Shown here: piece by piece, positions 37,686 through 46,532 of the stretch
Layout of the letters: each line of letters starts with the position of its first letter
How positions within the stretch are numbered: position 1 is the first letter of the stretch
From: Phaeovulum molybdatiresistens
GTDB lineage: Bacteria > Pseudomonadota > Alphaproteobacteria > Rhodobacterales > Rhodobacteraceae
Length of the DNA: 64,000 nt
Direction of reading: 5' to 3'
Assembly (NCBI RefSeq): GCF_023544865.1
Contig: NZ_JAMJFX010000007.1
Span: 1-64,000, forward strand
Notes under the pieces: generated by a model
Databases searched by the model: none
Seen by the model: the letters and a program-made list of their open reading frames with translations, nothing else
Told to the model about the DNA's origin: nothing
Program-made: the position numbers and the translations under genes

Positions 37686-38939
37686 TCACATCGCCGGACC
37701 GCTGCCGGTTGCGGGCGCGGTGCGGGTCGCGCGCAGGCCGATCGCCACCTCGACGGCAAAGCCCACGGTGGCCTCATCTGGATAGCTGGCGCCCATGCCG
37801 AAATCGCGCCGGTCCAGCGTGACGCGGCCCTGCATCTCGGCGCTGTCGCCCGCCACCGTCAGCTGGAAGGGCAGCGTCACGGGCATACTGACCCCGCGCA
37901 GCGTCAGCGTGCCGCTGGCCAGATGGGTCGCCCCGTCCGCGGTATCATGGTCCGCGGCATCATGGGGTGCCGTTATGGGGGCGATGGTCGCGGCAAAGAC
38001 CGCGTTAGGATGGGTGGCGGTGTCAAAGAATTCCGCGCCTTTGGCCTGATCGCTGACGGCGCCCAGGGCAAGGGCGGTGGTGTCGATGGTCACGGTGACC
38101 TGACCCGCGCCGGTGGCGGGGTCAAAGTCGATCGAGGCGGTCCAGCGCGGTAGGCTGCCGGTGACGGCCGCGCCCATCTGGCGCAGGGTGAAATCCAGCG
38201 TGCCCTCGGCCACGGCCCAGCTGCCGGGCTGGGCGGTTTGCGGCATCGGCGCGGGGGCGGCGGCGGTCTGATCCGCGGGGGCGGCGGTCAGCACCGGGGC
38301 GGCGATCACCCCGGCCCAAAGCGCCAGCGCCGCCAGCGGGGTCAGCCATGCGGCGCGATGGCGCCCGGGCTGGCCCGCGGCCACGCCCCGCAGCATCCGC
38401 GCCAACGTCGCATCGCGGTCGATCAGCGCATGTTTCAGCGCGCCCGCGACATGCAGCCCGATCGCGGCATACAGCACCCAGGCCGCGCTGGCATGGATCA
38501 GCCCCGCGGCATGGGCCAGCCCCGCCGATTGCGGCACGAAGGGCAGGCCTTGGCCCAGCGGCCACAGGATCGGCGCATAGCCCGCCTGGGCCGCGTGATG
38601 CACCCAGCCCGAGGCGGGCATCACCAGCATCGCGCCGTAAAGCGCCCAATGCACGACCTCGGCCAGGGTGGTTTCCAGCCGCCGGTCGGGATGCAGCGCG
38701 GCCGGGCGGGGTTGCGTCAGCGCCCAGAGGATGCGGGCCAGCGCCACGCCAAATGCCGCGATGCCGATGGTCTTGTGCAGCGAAAAGACGCGGATCGCGG
38801 CGGCGGCCTGCGCATCCGATCCGGTGGGTAGGCTGGCGCCGTAAAGCCCAAGGGCGATGGCCGTGGCGATCAGCAGCGCGGTCAGCCAGTGAAAGGCGCG
38901 CGCGATGCCGCCATAGCTTTGTTGGGTGTTGGACAGCAT
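37686..38939 (-). CDS. cytochrome b561 - YceI fusion protein
   Basis: This 417-residue protein joins an N-terminal four-helix cytochrome b561 domain (about 1-185) to a C-terminal periplasmic YceI barrel (about 230-417). The first helix includes RAFHWLTALLIATAIALGLY, and later haem histidines lie in LHKTIGIAAFG, VHWALYGAML and HVAGALKHALID. The barrel includes LDFTLRQMGAAVTGSL and MGASYPDEATVGFAVEV. The b561 domain probably exchanges electrons with quinone while the barrel binds a lipid. The ATG at 38939 (MLSNTQQSYGG) fits the b561 family. Confidence 0.88.
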   Translation of the reverse strand: MLSNTQQSYGGIARAFHWLTALLIATAIALGLYGASLPTGSDAQAAAAIRVFSLHKTIGIAAFGVALARILWALTQPRPAALHPDRRLETTLAEVVHWALYGAMLVMPASGWVHHAAQAGYAPILWPLGQGLPFVPQSAGLAHAAGLIHASAAWVLYAAIGLHVAGALKHALIDRDATLARMLRGVAAGQPGRHRAAWLTPLAALALWAGVIAAPVLTAAPADQTAAAPAPMPQTAQPGSWAVAEGTLDFTLRQMGAAVTGSLPRWTASIDFDPATGAGQVTVTIDTTALALGAVSDQAKGAEFFDTATHPNAVFAATIAPITAPHDAADHDTADGATHLASGTLTLRGVSMPVTLPFQLTVAGDSAEMQGRVTLDRRDFGMGASYPDEATVGFAVEVAIGLRATRTAPATGSGPAM

Positions 38940-39167
38940 GGGATTTCGGGTCCGGTATGAAGACGTTTTCAGGCGCAACCTAGACGCGCGCGGGCGCGCC
39001 GCCCATCGCCGCAGGTGCACAGGTTCTGTGCGACAGGGCGGCGCCCTGCGCGGGCGCCGGGTGAACTTGTGCGGGCCATCGCGCGCCTGGGATGTTGTGC
39101 CGGGGGGGCAGGTTCGCTAGACCGGGGCAAATCTGGTGCAGGCCGATCAGGGCCAGAGGAGGATCGC

Positions 39168-40097
39168 ATGAGCAGGGCATTCGTATTTCCGGGGCAGGGC
39201 GCGCAGGCCATCGGCATGGGCCGCGCCCTGGCCGAGGCCTATCCCACCGCGCGCGCGGTGTTTGACGAGGTGGACGCGGCGCTGGGGGAAAAGCTGTCCG
39301 CGCTGATCTGGGACGGGGATGCGGCGGAACTGACGCTGACCGCCAATGCCCAGCCCGCGCTGATGGCGACCTCGATCGCGGCGCTGCGCGCGCTGGAGGC
39401 GGAAGGTTTCACGGTGACGGATGGGGCCTTTGTCGCGGGGCATTCCCTTGGCGAATATTCCGCGCTGTGTGCCGCGGGCGCGCTGACCCTGTCCGATACC
39501 GCGCGGCTTTTGCGTCTGCGCGGGCAGGCGATGCAATCGGCGGTGCCGGTGGGCGTGGGGGCGATGGCCGCCCTTCTGGGGCTGGATTTCGAAACCGCCA
39601 CCGCGGTCGCGGCCGAGGCCGCGCAGGGCGAGGTCTGTCAGGCCGCCAATGACAACGACCCCGCGCAGGTGGTGGTGTCGGGTCACAAGGCCGCCGTGGA
39701 ACGCGCGGTCGAGATTGCCAAGGGTCGCGGTGCCAAGCGCGCGGTGATGCTGCCGGTGTCGGCCCCCTTCCATTGTGCGCTGATGCAGCCTGCCGCCGAT
39801 GCGATGGCCGCGGCGCTGGCCGATGTGGCGATTGCCGCACCCGCCGTGCCGCTGGTGGCCAATGTGCGCGCCGAGGCGGTGAGCGACCCCGAGCTGATCC
39901 GCAAGTTGCTGGTGGAACAGGTCACCGGGTCCGTGCGCTGGCGGGAATCGGTGGCCTGGATGGTGGGCCAGGGCGTGACCGAGTTCTGGGAAATCGGCGC
40001 GGGCAAGGCGCTGTCGGGCATGATCCGGCGTATCGCGCGCGAGGCCGAGTGCAAGGCCGTCGGCACGCCCGAGGATATTGCGGCGCTGAAGGGCTGA
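39168..40097 (+). CDS. fabD: malonyl-CoA:ACP transacylase
   Basis: The 309-residue enzyme loads malonate onto AcpP. FPGQGAQAIGMGRAL is at the N-terminus, the catalytic serine is S93 in GHSLGEYSAL, and the histidine is in SAPFHCALM. The ATG follows AGAGGAGGATCGC. It is first in the fab cluster. Confidence 0.96.
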   Translation: MSRAFVFPGQGAQAIGMGRALAEAYPTARAVFDEVDAALGEKLSALIWDGDAAELTLTANAQPALMATSIAALRALEAEGFTVTDGAFVAGHSLGEYSALCAAGALTLSDTARLLRLRGQAMQSAVPVGVGAMAALLGLDFETATAVAAEAAQGEVCQAANDNDPAQVVVSGHKAAVERAVEIAKGRGAKRAVMLPVSAPFHCALMQPAADAMAAALADVAIAAPAVPLVANVRAEAVSDPELIRKLLVEQVTGSVRWRESVAWMVGQGVTEFWEIGAGKALSGMIRRIAREAECKAVGTPEDIAALKG

Positions 40098-40103
40098 GGG
40101 TTT

Positions 40104-40200
40104 GCCCGTGGCTGGGCGCCGGGGGCTTCGCGCCCCCGGACCCCCGCGGGATATTTGGACAAAGCCGAAGGCAGGCCCCGCGGGGCCGGGCTTGGGCAAA
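40104..40200. repeat. intergenic palindromic repeat, copy E (single arm)
   Basis: Core CCCCCGCGGGATATTTGGAC continues with AAAGCCGAAGG (40141-40171), preceded by the GGGGGCTTCGCGCCCCC snap. It lies between fabD and fabG, in the same orientation as copy D. Confidence 0.65.
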
Positions 40201-40261
40201 TCTGTAGTCAAGGGGCGCGTGCGCTGGTATGAGGCGCGCAAGCCATCGAACGGGGGACATC

Positions 40262-40999
40262 ATGTTTGATCTGACGGGAAAATGCGCGCTGGTCACCGGG
40301 GCCTCGGGCGGAATCGGGGGCGAGATCGCGCGGGCGCTGCATGGGGCGGGGGCGACTGTTACCCTGTCGGGGACGCGTGAGGCGCCGTTGCGCGCCTTGG
40401 CCGAAGAGTTGGGCAGCCGCGCGCATGTGGTGGTGGCGAACCTGTCGGACGCGGCCTCGGTCGAAGGCCTGCCGAAGGCGGCCGCCGAGGCGATGGGAGC
40501 CTTGGACATTCTGGTCAACAATGCCGGCATCACCCGCGACAATCTGTTCATGCGGATGTCGGATGAGGACTGGCAGTCGGTGATCGATGTCAACCTGACC
40601 TCAAGTTTCCGGCTGATGCGCGGGGTCTTGCGCGGCATGATGAAGGCGCGCTGGGGGCGGATCGTCAACATCACCTCGATCGTGGGGCAGACCGGCAACC
40701 CGGGGCAGGGCAATTATGCCGCGGCCAAGGCGGGGCTGGTGGGCATGTCGAAAAGCCTGGCGCAAGAGGTGGCCAGCCGCGGCATCACCGTGAACTGCGT
40801 GGCCCCCGGCTTTATCGCCACCGCCATGACCGACAAGCTGAACGAGGAGCAGAAGGCGCGGATTGCCACGCAGATCCCCGCCGGGCGCATGGGCACGCCG
40901 GCCGAAATCGCCGCCGCGGTGCTGTATCTGGCCAGCCCCGAGGCAGGTTATGTGACCGGCGCGACACTGCATGTGAACGGCGGAATGACCATGGTCTGA
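40262..40999 (+). CDS. fabG: 3-oxoacyl-ACP reductase
   Basis: The 245-residue short-chain dehydrogenase reduces 3-oxoacyl-ACP with NADPH. The cofactor motif TGASGGIGGEIA is at about residues 12-23, NNAG is present, and the catalytic Ser-Tyr-Lys lies at NITSIVGQTG and NYAAAKAG. The ATG at 40262 (MFDLTGKCALVTG) fits the family. Confidence 0.95.
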   Translation: MFDLTGKCALVTGASGGIGGEIARALHGAGATVTLSGTREAPLRALAEELGSRAHVVVANLSDAASVEGLPKAAAEAMGALDILVNNAGITRDNLFMRMSDEDWQSVIDVNLTSSFRLMRGVLRGMMKARWGRIVNITSIVGQTGNPGQGNYAAAKAGLVGMSKSLAQEVASRGITVNCVAPGFIATAMTDKLNEEQKARIATQIPAGRMGTPAEIAAAVLYLASPEAGYVTGATLHVNGGMTMV

Positions 41000-41170
41000 G
41001 CCACCGCCCGCCGCTTGCGAAACGGCTTGCCTTGGGGCATGACTGTGCTATTAGCGGCGGGACTTGCCGGGGGGCGATCCTTCGGCTGCCTTGCGCAAGC
41101 GGGGCGCTTGAGCCGCTCGGAACGAGCAAGGAAGTGACAGGGCTGCGGCCCTCGAATTTGAGGAATGAAC

Positions 41171-41404
41171 ATGAGCGACATCGCTGATCGCGTGAAGAAG
41201 ATCGTCGTGGAGCATCTGGGCGTGGAAGAAGACAAGGTCACCGAGACCGCGTCCTTCATCGACGATCTGGGCGCCGACAGCCTGGATACCGTGGAACTGG
41301 TCATGGCCTTCGAGGAAGAGTTCGGCATCGAGATCCCCGATGACGCCGCCGAGACCATCCAGACCTTTGGCGATGCGGTGAAGTTCATCTCGGAAGCCGT
41401 CTGA
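41171..41404 (+). CDS. acpP: acyl carrier protein
   Basis: The 77-residue acidic four-helix carrier has its phosphopantetheine serine at S37 in [14 protein letters not shown] prefer the ATG at 41171 ([10 protein letters not shown]), eight bases after GAGGA, to the ATG two codons earlier, which is too close to it. It carries the growing acyl chain for the fab enzymes. Confidence 0.98.
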   Translation: MSDIADRVKKIVVEHLGVEEDKVTETASFIDDLGADSLDTVELVMAFEEEFGIEIPDDAAETIQTFGDAVKFISEAV

Positions 41405-41425
41405 TCGCTTGCCGATCGGAGCTTG

Positions 41426-41450
41426 CGGCGCCCCTTGGGGCGCCGTTTTC
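41426..41450 (+). terminator. rho-independent terminator after acpP
   Basis: CGGCGCCCC-TT-GGGGCGCCG followed by TTTTC and a second T-run. It may partly insulate acpP from thpR. Confidence 0.82.
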
Positions 41451-41520
41451 ATTTTGGGGTTCCCGAAGGCGCGCGGCTTTGGCAGGGTGCGGGCGGTAGG
41501 GTGGCAGATTGGGGGGCGTG

Positions 41521-42072
41521 ATGCGGGCTTTCGTGGCCATCGAACTGCCCGAGGCGGTGATTGACCAGATCGTCGCCGTGCAGGAGCATTTGCGCGCGGG
41601 CCGCCACGTCGAGGCCGACAATCTGCATCTGACGCTGGCCTTTCTGGGCGAGCAGAGCGACAGCGCGATGGTGGCGGTGGATGAGGCGCTGCAGGCGCTG
41701 CGCGCGCCGGGATTCGATCTGGAACTGGCCGGGATCGACACCTTTGGCGGGGATGCGCCGCATGTGGTCTATCTGGGCGCGCGGCCCAATCCGGCGCTGG
41801 AGGCGTTGCATCGCAAGGTGATGGCGGCGCTGCGTGGCGCGGGGCTGGATCTGGGGCGGGTGCGGTTTCGCCCGCATGTGACGCTGGCGCGGTTCGGCCG
41901 CCGGCTGGACGGGGTGGAGCGCGACCGGCTGGGGCGGTTCCTGTCGGCCCATGCCGATGCGCATCTGGTGCCGTTTGCGGTGGATCATTTCACGCTTTTC
42001 CGCTCGATCCTGGGCAAGGGGGCGCCGGTGCATCAGGCGCTGGCCGATTATCCGCTGGGCACGGTGGGCTGA
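41521..42072 (+). CDS. thpR: RNA 2',3'-cyclic phosphodiesterase
   Basis: This 183-residue 2H phosphoesterase has its two catalytic histidine motifs as HLTLAFLGE and HVTLARFG, and MRAFVAIELPE at the N-terminus. It opens 2',3'-cyclic phosphates on RNA; the original bacterial member was named for tRNA ligation. The ATG at 41521 is the family start. It interrupts the usual acpP-fabF adjacency. Confidence 0.93.
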   Translation: MRAFVAIELPEAVIDQIVAVQEHLRAGRHVEADNLHLTLAFLGEQSDSAMVAVDEALQALRAPGFDLELAGIDTFGGDAPHVVYLGARPNPALEALHRKVMAALRGAGLDLGRVRFRPHVTLARFGRRLDGVERDRLGRFLSAHADAHLVPFAVDHFTLFRSILGKGAPVHQALADYPLGTVG

Positions 42073-42188
42073 GGCGGGCTTTGGCCGGGTGCCTGATCTG
42101 GGCCCCGATCTGTTGCCCCGATCTGTTGCGCGGTGGGCCGGGCGCGTGTATCAACGCGCGGACAGAGGGTTAACCGGAGAGGTCGGGC

Positions 42189-43451
42189 ATGCGTCGGGTT
42201 GTCGTCACGGGGTTGGGAATGGTCACGCCGCTGGCTTGCGGTGTCGAGGAAACCTGGTCGCGGCTGCTGGCCGGGCAATCGGGCGCGGGCCCGATCACGC
42301 GCTTTGACGCCAGCAATGTGGTGACGAAATACGCCTGCGAGATCCCGTTTGGGGATGGCAGCGATGGCACCTTCAACCCCGACGACTGGATGGAGCCGAA
42401 AGAGCGCCGCAAGGTCGATGATTTCATCCTTTATGGCATGGCGGCGGCCGATCAGGCGGTGCGCGATGCGGGCTGGATGCCGCAGGATGAGGAAAGCCGT
42501 CTGCGCACGGGCGTGATGATCGGGTCCGGCATCGGCGGGCTGAGCACGATTGCGGAAACGGCGGTGCTGATCAAGGAAAAGGGCCCCAAGCGCGTCAGCC
42601 CCTTCTTCATTCCGGGCGCGCTGATCAACCTGATCTCGGGTCAGGTCAGCATCCGCTATGGCTTCAAGGGGCCGAACCATGCGGTGGTGACGGCCTGTTC
42701 CACAGGCGCGCATGCGATTGGCGATGCGGCCCGGCTGATCATGCTGGGCGATGCCGATGTGATGCTGGCGGGGGGCGCGGAAAGCCCGATTTCGGAAATC
42801 GGGATTGCGGGGTTCAACGCCTGCAAGGCGCTGTCGACCAAGCGGGCCGATGATCCGACGGCGGCCAGCCGGCCCTATGACGCGGACCGCGACGGGTTTG
42901 TGATGGGCGAGGGCGCGGGCGTGGTCGTGCTGGAGGAATATGAACACGCCAAGGCGCGCGGGGCCAAGATTTACGCCGAGGTTCTGGGCTATGGCCTGTC
43001 GGGCGATGCCTATCACATCACCGCACCGTCCGAGGATGGCGATGGCGGCTTCCGCAGCATGAGCGCGGCGATTGCGCGCGCCGGGATCACGCCTTCGGAG
43101 ATCGATTACATCAACGCGCATGGCACCAGCACCATGGCCGACACGATTGAACTGGGCGCGGTTGAGCGGCTGATGGGCAATGCCGCGGCCACGGCCACGA
43201 TGTCGTCCACCAAGTCGAGCATCGGGCATCTGCTGGGTGCGGCGGGCGCGGTCGAGGCGATATTCTGCGTGCTGGCGATCCGCGACCAGATCGCGCCGCC
43301 GACGCTGAACCTGGACAACCCGGCGGTCGAGGCCAAGCTGGATCTGGCGCCGCTGAAGGCGGTCAAGCGCAAGATCGACGTGGCGCTGTCCAACAGCTTC
43401 GGCTTTGGCGGGACGAATGCCAGCCTGGTGCTGGGCAAGGTTCGCGGCTGA
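42189..43451 (+). CDS. fabF: beta-ketoacyl-ACP synthase II
   Basis: The 420-residue condensing enzyme elongates acyl-ACP with malonyl-ACP. The active-site cysteine is C170 in VTACSTGAHAIG, and the histidines are in NAHGTSTMA and SSIGHLLGAAG. ATG follows GGAGAGGTCGGGC. Its stop overlaps the mltG start (ATG at 43451). Confidence 0.97.
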   Translation: MRRVVVTGLGMVTPLACGVEETWSRLLAGQSGAGPITRFDASNVVTKYACEIPFGDGSDGTFNPDDWMEPKERRKVDDFILYGMAAADQAVRDAGWMPQDEESRLRTGVMIGSGIGGLSTIAETAVLIKEKGPKRVSPFFIPGALINLISGQVSIRYGFKGPNHAVVTACSTGAHAIGDAARLIMLGDADVMLAGGAESPISEIGIAGFNACKALSTKRADDPTAASRPYDADRDGFVMGEGAGVVVLEEYEHAKARGAKIYAEVLGYGLSGDAYHITAPSEDGDGGFRSMSAAIARAGITPSEIDYINAHGTSTMADTIELGAVERLMGNAAATATMSSTKSSIGHLLGAAGAVEAIFCVLAIRDQIAPPTLNLDNPAVEAKLDLAPLKAVKRKIDVALSNSFGFGGTNASLVLGKVRG

Positions 43452-44620
43452 TGTGGCGGCACATCGTTTCGAACTTTCTGACGGTTCTGGTGGTGGTGCT
43501 GATCGCCGTGGGCGGGGCTGTCGCCTGGGCGAAGAAGCAGTATCAGGACCCCGGACCACTGGCGCAGGCGGTTTGCCTGCAGGTCGGGCGGGGGGCCAGT
43601 TTCTCGGCCGTGTCCGATGATCTGGTGGCGCAGGGCGCGATCCGGTCGGGCTATATCTTCCGGGCGGGGGCGGATTATGCGGGCAAGGCGGATGATCTGA
43701 AGTTCGGGTCCTATCTGATCCGGCCCGGGGCCTCGATGTCCGAGATCGTCGATCAGATCACGGCGGGCGGCCCGTCAACCTGCGGGACCGAGGTGAACTT
43801 TCGCATCGGCGTCAATGCCAATGACGTGATCCTGCGCGAGCTGGACCCGGCGACGGGGCGCTATGTCGAGAAGGTGAAGTTCGATCCTGCGGCGGAAGCG
43901 GCGCCGGCGGAATTCATTGATGTTGCGGGCAAGCCCGACACCCGGCTGCGGGTGACGCTGGCCGAGGGGGCGACCAGCTGGCAGGTGGTCGAGGCGCTGA
44001 AGCGGGCTGATTTCCTGACCGGCGATGTGGCGGAAATCCCGGCCGAGGGCAGCCTGGCGCCCGACAGCTATGAGGTGGCGCGCGGGTCGGAACGTGCGGC
44101 GCTGTTGGCGGAAATGCAGCGGCGTCAGGCAGTTATCCTGGACACGGCCTGGGCGGCGCGGGCCGAGGGGCTACCCTATCAGACGCCGGAACAGGCGCTG
44201 ACAATGGCCTCGATCGTGGAAAAGGAAACCGGCGTGGCGGATGAACGCCGCCAGGTGGCCAGCGTTTTTGTGAACCGGCTGGAACGGGGGATGCGGCTGC
44301 AGACGGACCCGACGGTGATTTATGGCGTGACAGAGGGCAAGGGCGTGCTGGGGCGCGGCCTGCGCCGCAGCGAGTTGGACCGGGCGACACCCTACAACAC
44401 CTATATCATCGAGGGGCTGCCGCCGACGCCGATCGCCAACCCGGGCCGGGCCGCGATCGAGGCGGCGCTGAACCCGGATCAGACCGAATATCTGTTCTTT
44501 GTGGCCGATGGCACGGGCGGGCATGCGTTCGCGGTGACGCTGGATGAGCACAACCGCAACGTCGCGCGCTGGCGCGAGATCGAGGCGCAGCAACAGCAGG
44601 AAGCGCCGGCAGACAATTGA
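43451..44620 (+). CDS. mltG: endolytic transglycosylase MltG
   Basis: The 389-residue protein (YceG/DUF175) has one N-terminal helix (VLVVVLIAVGGAVAWA) and a periplasmic domain. The catalytic glutamate lies in ASIVEKETGVADERR and is followed by VASVFVNRLERGMRLQTDPT. It cleaves nascent glycan strands and sets their length. It is coupled to fabF, and a strong terminator follows, separating it from the GTA cluster. Confidence 0.95.
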   Translation: MWRHIVSNFLTVLVVVLIAVGGAVAWAKKQYQDPGPLAQAVCLQVGRGASFSAVSDDLVAQGAIRSGYIFRAGADYAGKADDLKFGSYLIRPGASMSEIVDQITAGGPSTCGTEVNFRIGVNANDVILRELDPATGRYVEKVKFDPAAEAAPAEFIDVAGKPDTRLRVTLAEGATSWQVVEALKRADFLTGDVAEIPAEGSLAPDSYEVARGSERAALLAEMQRRQAVILDTAWAARAEGLPYQTPEQALTMASIVEKETGVADERRQVASVFVNRLERGMRLQTDPTVIYGVTEGKGVLGRGLRRSELDRATPYNTYIIEGLPPTPIANPGRAAIEAALNPDQTEYLFFVADGTGGHAFAVTLDEHNRNVARWREIEAQQQQEAPADN

Positions 44621-44630
44621 TAACGTTGAA

Positions 44631-44658
44631 AAACCCGGGGTTTGGCCCCGGGTTTTTT
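44631..44658 (+). terminator. rho-independent terminator after mltG
   Basis: AAACCCGGGG-TTTGG-CCCCGGGTTT with six T at 44653-44658, 11 bases past the stop. Confidence 0.92.
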
Positions 44659-44690
44659 CGGGGCGCGCGGTGCAACCTTGAATTTAAAGC

Positions 44691-44719
44691 TTGACTTAGA
44701 GAACGCCTTAAGGTAGAAA
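44691..44719 (+). promoter_or_regulatory. candidate GTA promoter
   Basis: TTGACT (44691-44696), a 17-base spacer and TAGAAA (44714-44719) form a sigma70-like promoter in the only AT-rich patch between the mltG terminator and g1. A TTAA-N7-CTTA sequence (44684-44698) overlaps the -35 and is one base off the CtrA pattern on one side. In Rhodobacter capsulatus the cluster is activated by GafA, with CtrA acting indirectly. Confidence 0.5.
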
Positions 44720-44745
44720 TATGACATGCTAGGAGAAGTGGGCAA

Positions 44746-44775
44746 GCGGCACGGGGAAACCCGGCGCCGCTTTTT
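44746..44775 (+). terminator. attenuator-like hairpin in the GTA leader
   Basis: GCGGC-A-CGGG-GAAA-CCCG-GC-GCCGC followed by TTTTT, located about 25 bases after the likely promoter and 45 bases before g1. It looks like an intrinsic terminator that would limit transcription of the whole cluster unless read through. Confidence 0.55.
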
Positions 44776-44820
44776 CATTTCGCTCGTGCGGAACAGGCAT
44801 GAGAGGCGGGACCAGCACAT

Positions 44821-45144
44821 ATGAAAATGACTTTCTCGGACGAGGAAGCGGCTCCGGCGGATTTGCTGGCGGAGACGGAAGTTCTGTATCGGGAGATCGC
44901 CGCCGAGCTTGCGGCCGCCATGGACCGGGTCCGGCGGGGTGAGATCGGCGAGGCCAAGGCCGCCATGCAGGCGGTCAAGGACCTGCGCGCGGCCTTCCAG
45001 ATGGTGATGGATGAAAGGACCAGGGTTGAGAAACTTCGCAAACAGGTTGCCGGATGCGTCCGCGACCATGCGCTCGACTTCGACGCGGCGCGCGATGAGA
45101 TCGGGCGCCGCCTGGCTTGCCTGCGCGACGCCGCAGGAGGTTGA
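44821..45144 (+). CDS. GTA g1, small terminase
   Basis: This 107-residue helical protein is probably the DNA-recognising small subunit of the GTA packaging motor. It has an N-terminal acidic helix and a central coiled coil (ETEVLYREIAAELAAAMDRV). Sequence similarity to phage TerS is very low, and assignment rests on position and size. No strong ribosome binding site is seen before the ATG. Its 3' part overlaps the start of g2. Confidence 0.85.
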   Translation: MKMTFSDEEAAPADLLAETEVLYREIAAELAAAMDRVRRGEIGEAKAAMQAVKDLRAAFQMVMDERTRVEKLRKQVAGCVRDHALDFDAARDEIGRRLACLRDAAGG

Positions 45145-46441
45145 CGGCTTTCTGGACGGGCTGGGGGACAATGCGCTTCTGGCCCTGCCGTGGATCTTTG
45201 AATTCTGGGCGCTGCCGCATCAGTTGCCCCCCGAGGGGGCCTGGAAAAGCTGGGTGATCATGGGCGGGCGCGGTGCGGGCAAGACCCGGGCCGGGGCGGA
45301 ATGGGTGCGCGCGCAGGTGGAAGGCGCGGGCCCCACCGACCCCGGCCAGGCGCGGCGCGTGGCGCTGGTGGGGGAAACCTTCGACCAGGTGCGCGATGTG
45401 ATGGTGTTTGGCGACAGCGGCATCCTGGCCTGTTCGCCGCCCGACCGGCGCCCCGAGTGGGAGGCGGGGCGGCGCCGGCTGATCTGGCCCAATGGCGCGA
45501 CGGCACAGGCGTTTTCCGCGCATGAGCCTGAGGCGCTGCGGGGGCCGCAATTCGATGCGGCCTGGGTCGATGAGTTGGCCAAGTGGAAGAAGGCCGAGGA
45601 GACCTGGGACATGCTGCAGTTCGCGCTGCGGCTGGGCGATCATCCGCAGCAGGTCATCACCACGACGCCGCGCAATGTGGGGGTGCTGAAGGCGATCCTG
45701 AAGAACCCCTCGACGGTGGTGGCGCATGCGCCGACCGAGGCGAACCGGGCCTATCTGGCGGCGTCTTTCCTGGAGGAGGTGCAGGCGCGCTATGCCGGCA
45801 CGCGGCTGGGCCGGCAAGAGCTGGAGGGGGTGCTGCTGGAGGATGTCGAGGGCGCGCTGTGGACCACCGCCGCGCTGGAGGCGGCCCGGGTGGACCGCGC
45901 GCCCGATCTGGACCGGGTGGTGGTGGCGCTGGACCCGGCGGTCAGTGGTCATGCCGGGTCGGATGAATGCGGGATCGTGGTCGTGGGGGCGGTGACGCGG
46001 GGCCCGGCGCAGGATTGGCGCGCGTTTGTGCTTGAGGATGCCTCGGTCCGGGGGCGGCCCACGGACTGGGCGCGCGCGGCGATTGCGGTGATGGAGAAAT
46101 ATGGCGCCGAGCGGCTGGTGGCCGAGGTCAATCAGGGCGGTGATCTGGTGGAAAGCGTGATCCGGCAGATCGACCCGCTGGTGCCGTTTCGCGCGCTGCG
46201 GGCGGGCCGGGGCAAGGGGCTGCGGGCCGAGCCGGTGGCGGCGCTGTATGAACAGGGCCGGGTCAAGCATCTGCGGTCGGCGCGTCTGGGCGCGCTGGAG
46301 GATCAGATGTGCCGCATGACGGTGCAGGGCTATGCCGGGCGCGGATCGCCCGACCGGGTGGATGCGCTGGTCTGGGCGCTGCATGAGCTGATCATCGAGC
46401 CCGCCGCGCATTGGCGCCGCCCGCAGGTGCGCAGGCTTTAG
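45095..46441 (+). CDS. GTA g2, large terminase
   Basis: This 448-residue packaging ATPase/nuclease has Walker A GGRGAGKT at 57-64, Walker B with DE in AAWVDELAKW, and RNase H-like nuclease acids in VALDPAVSGHAGSDECG, VAEVNQGGDLVES and RVDALVWAL. It cuts and pumps host DNA into heads. In RcGTA packaging is headful with little sequence preference. The start is uncertain: the ATG at 45095 lies within g1, with alternatives at 45011 and 45068. Confidence 0.92.
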   Translation: MRSGAAWLACATPQEVDGFLDGLGDNALLALPWIFEFWALPHQLPPEGAWKSWVIMGGRGAGKTRAGAEWVRAQVEGAGPTDPGQARRVALVGETFDQVRDVMVFGDSGILACSPPDRRPEWEAGRRRLIWPNGATAQAFSAHEPEALRGPQFDAAWVDELAKWKKAEETWDMLQFALRLGDHPQQVITTTPRNVGVLKAILKNPSTVVAHAPTEANRAYLAASFLEEVQARYAGTRLGRQELEGVLLEDVEGALWTTAALEAARVDRAPDLDRVVVALDPAVSGHAGSDECGIVVVGAVTRGPAQDWRAFVLEDASVRGRPTDWARAAIAVMEKYGAERLVAEVNQGGDLVESVIRQIDPLVPFRALRAGRGKGLRAEPVAALYEQGRVKHLRSARLGALEDQMCRMTVQGYAGRGSPDRVDALVWALHELIIEPAAHWRRPQVRRL

Positions 46442-46532
46442 GCGCGACAGCAGGGTTCACGTGAAGGGTCGGGTTTCCGGCCCTTTTTTCATGCCCGGGC
46501 CCCGGGGGCCGCGGTGCTACGAGGAGATCGGG

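Noticed and set aside
44684..44698. CtrA binding site at the GTA promoter
   Set aside because: Only one TTAA half is exact (second half CTTA), and CtrA is thought to act indirectly on the RcGTA cluster.
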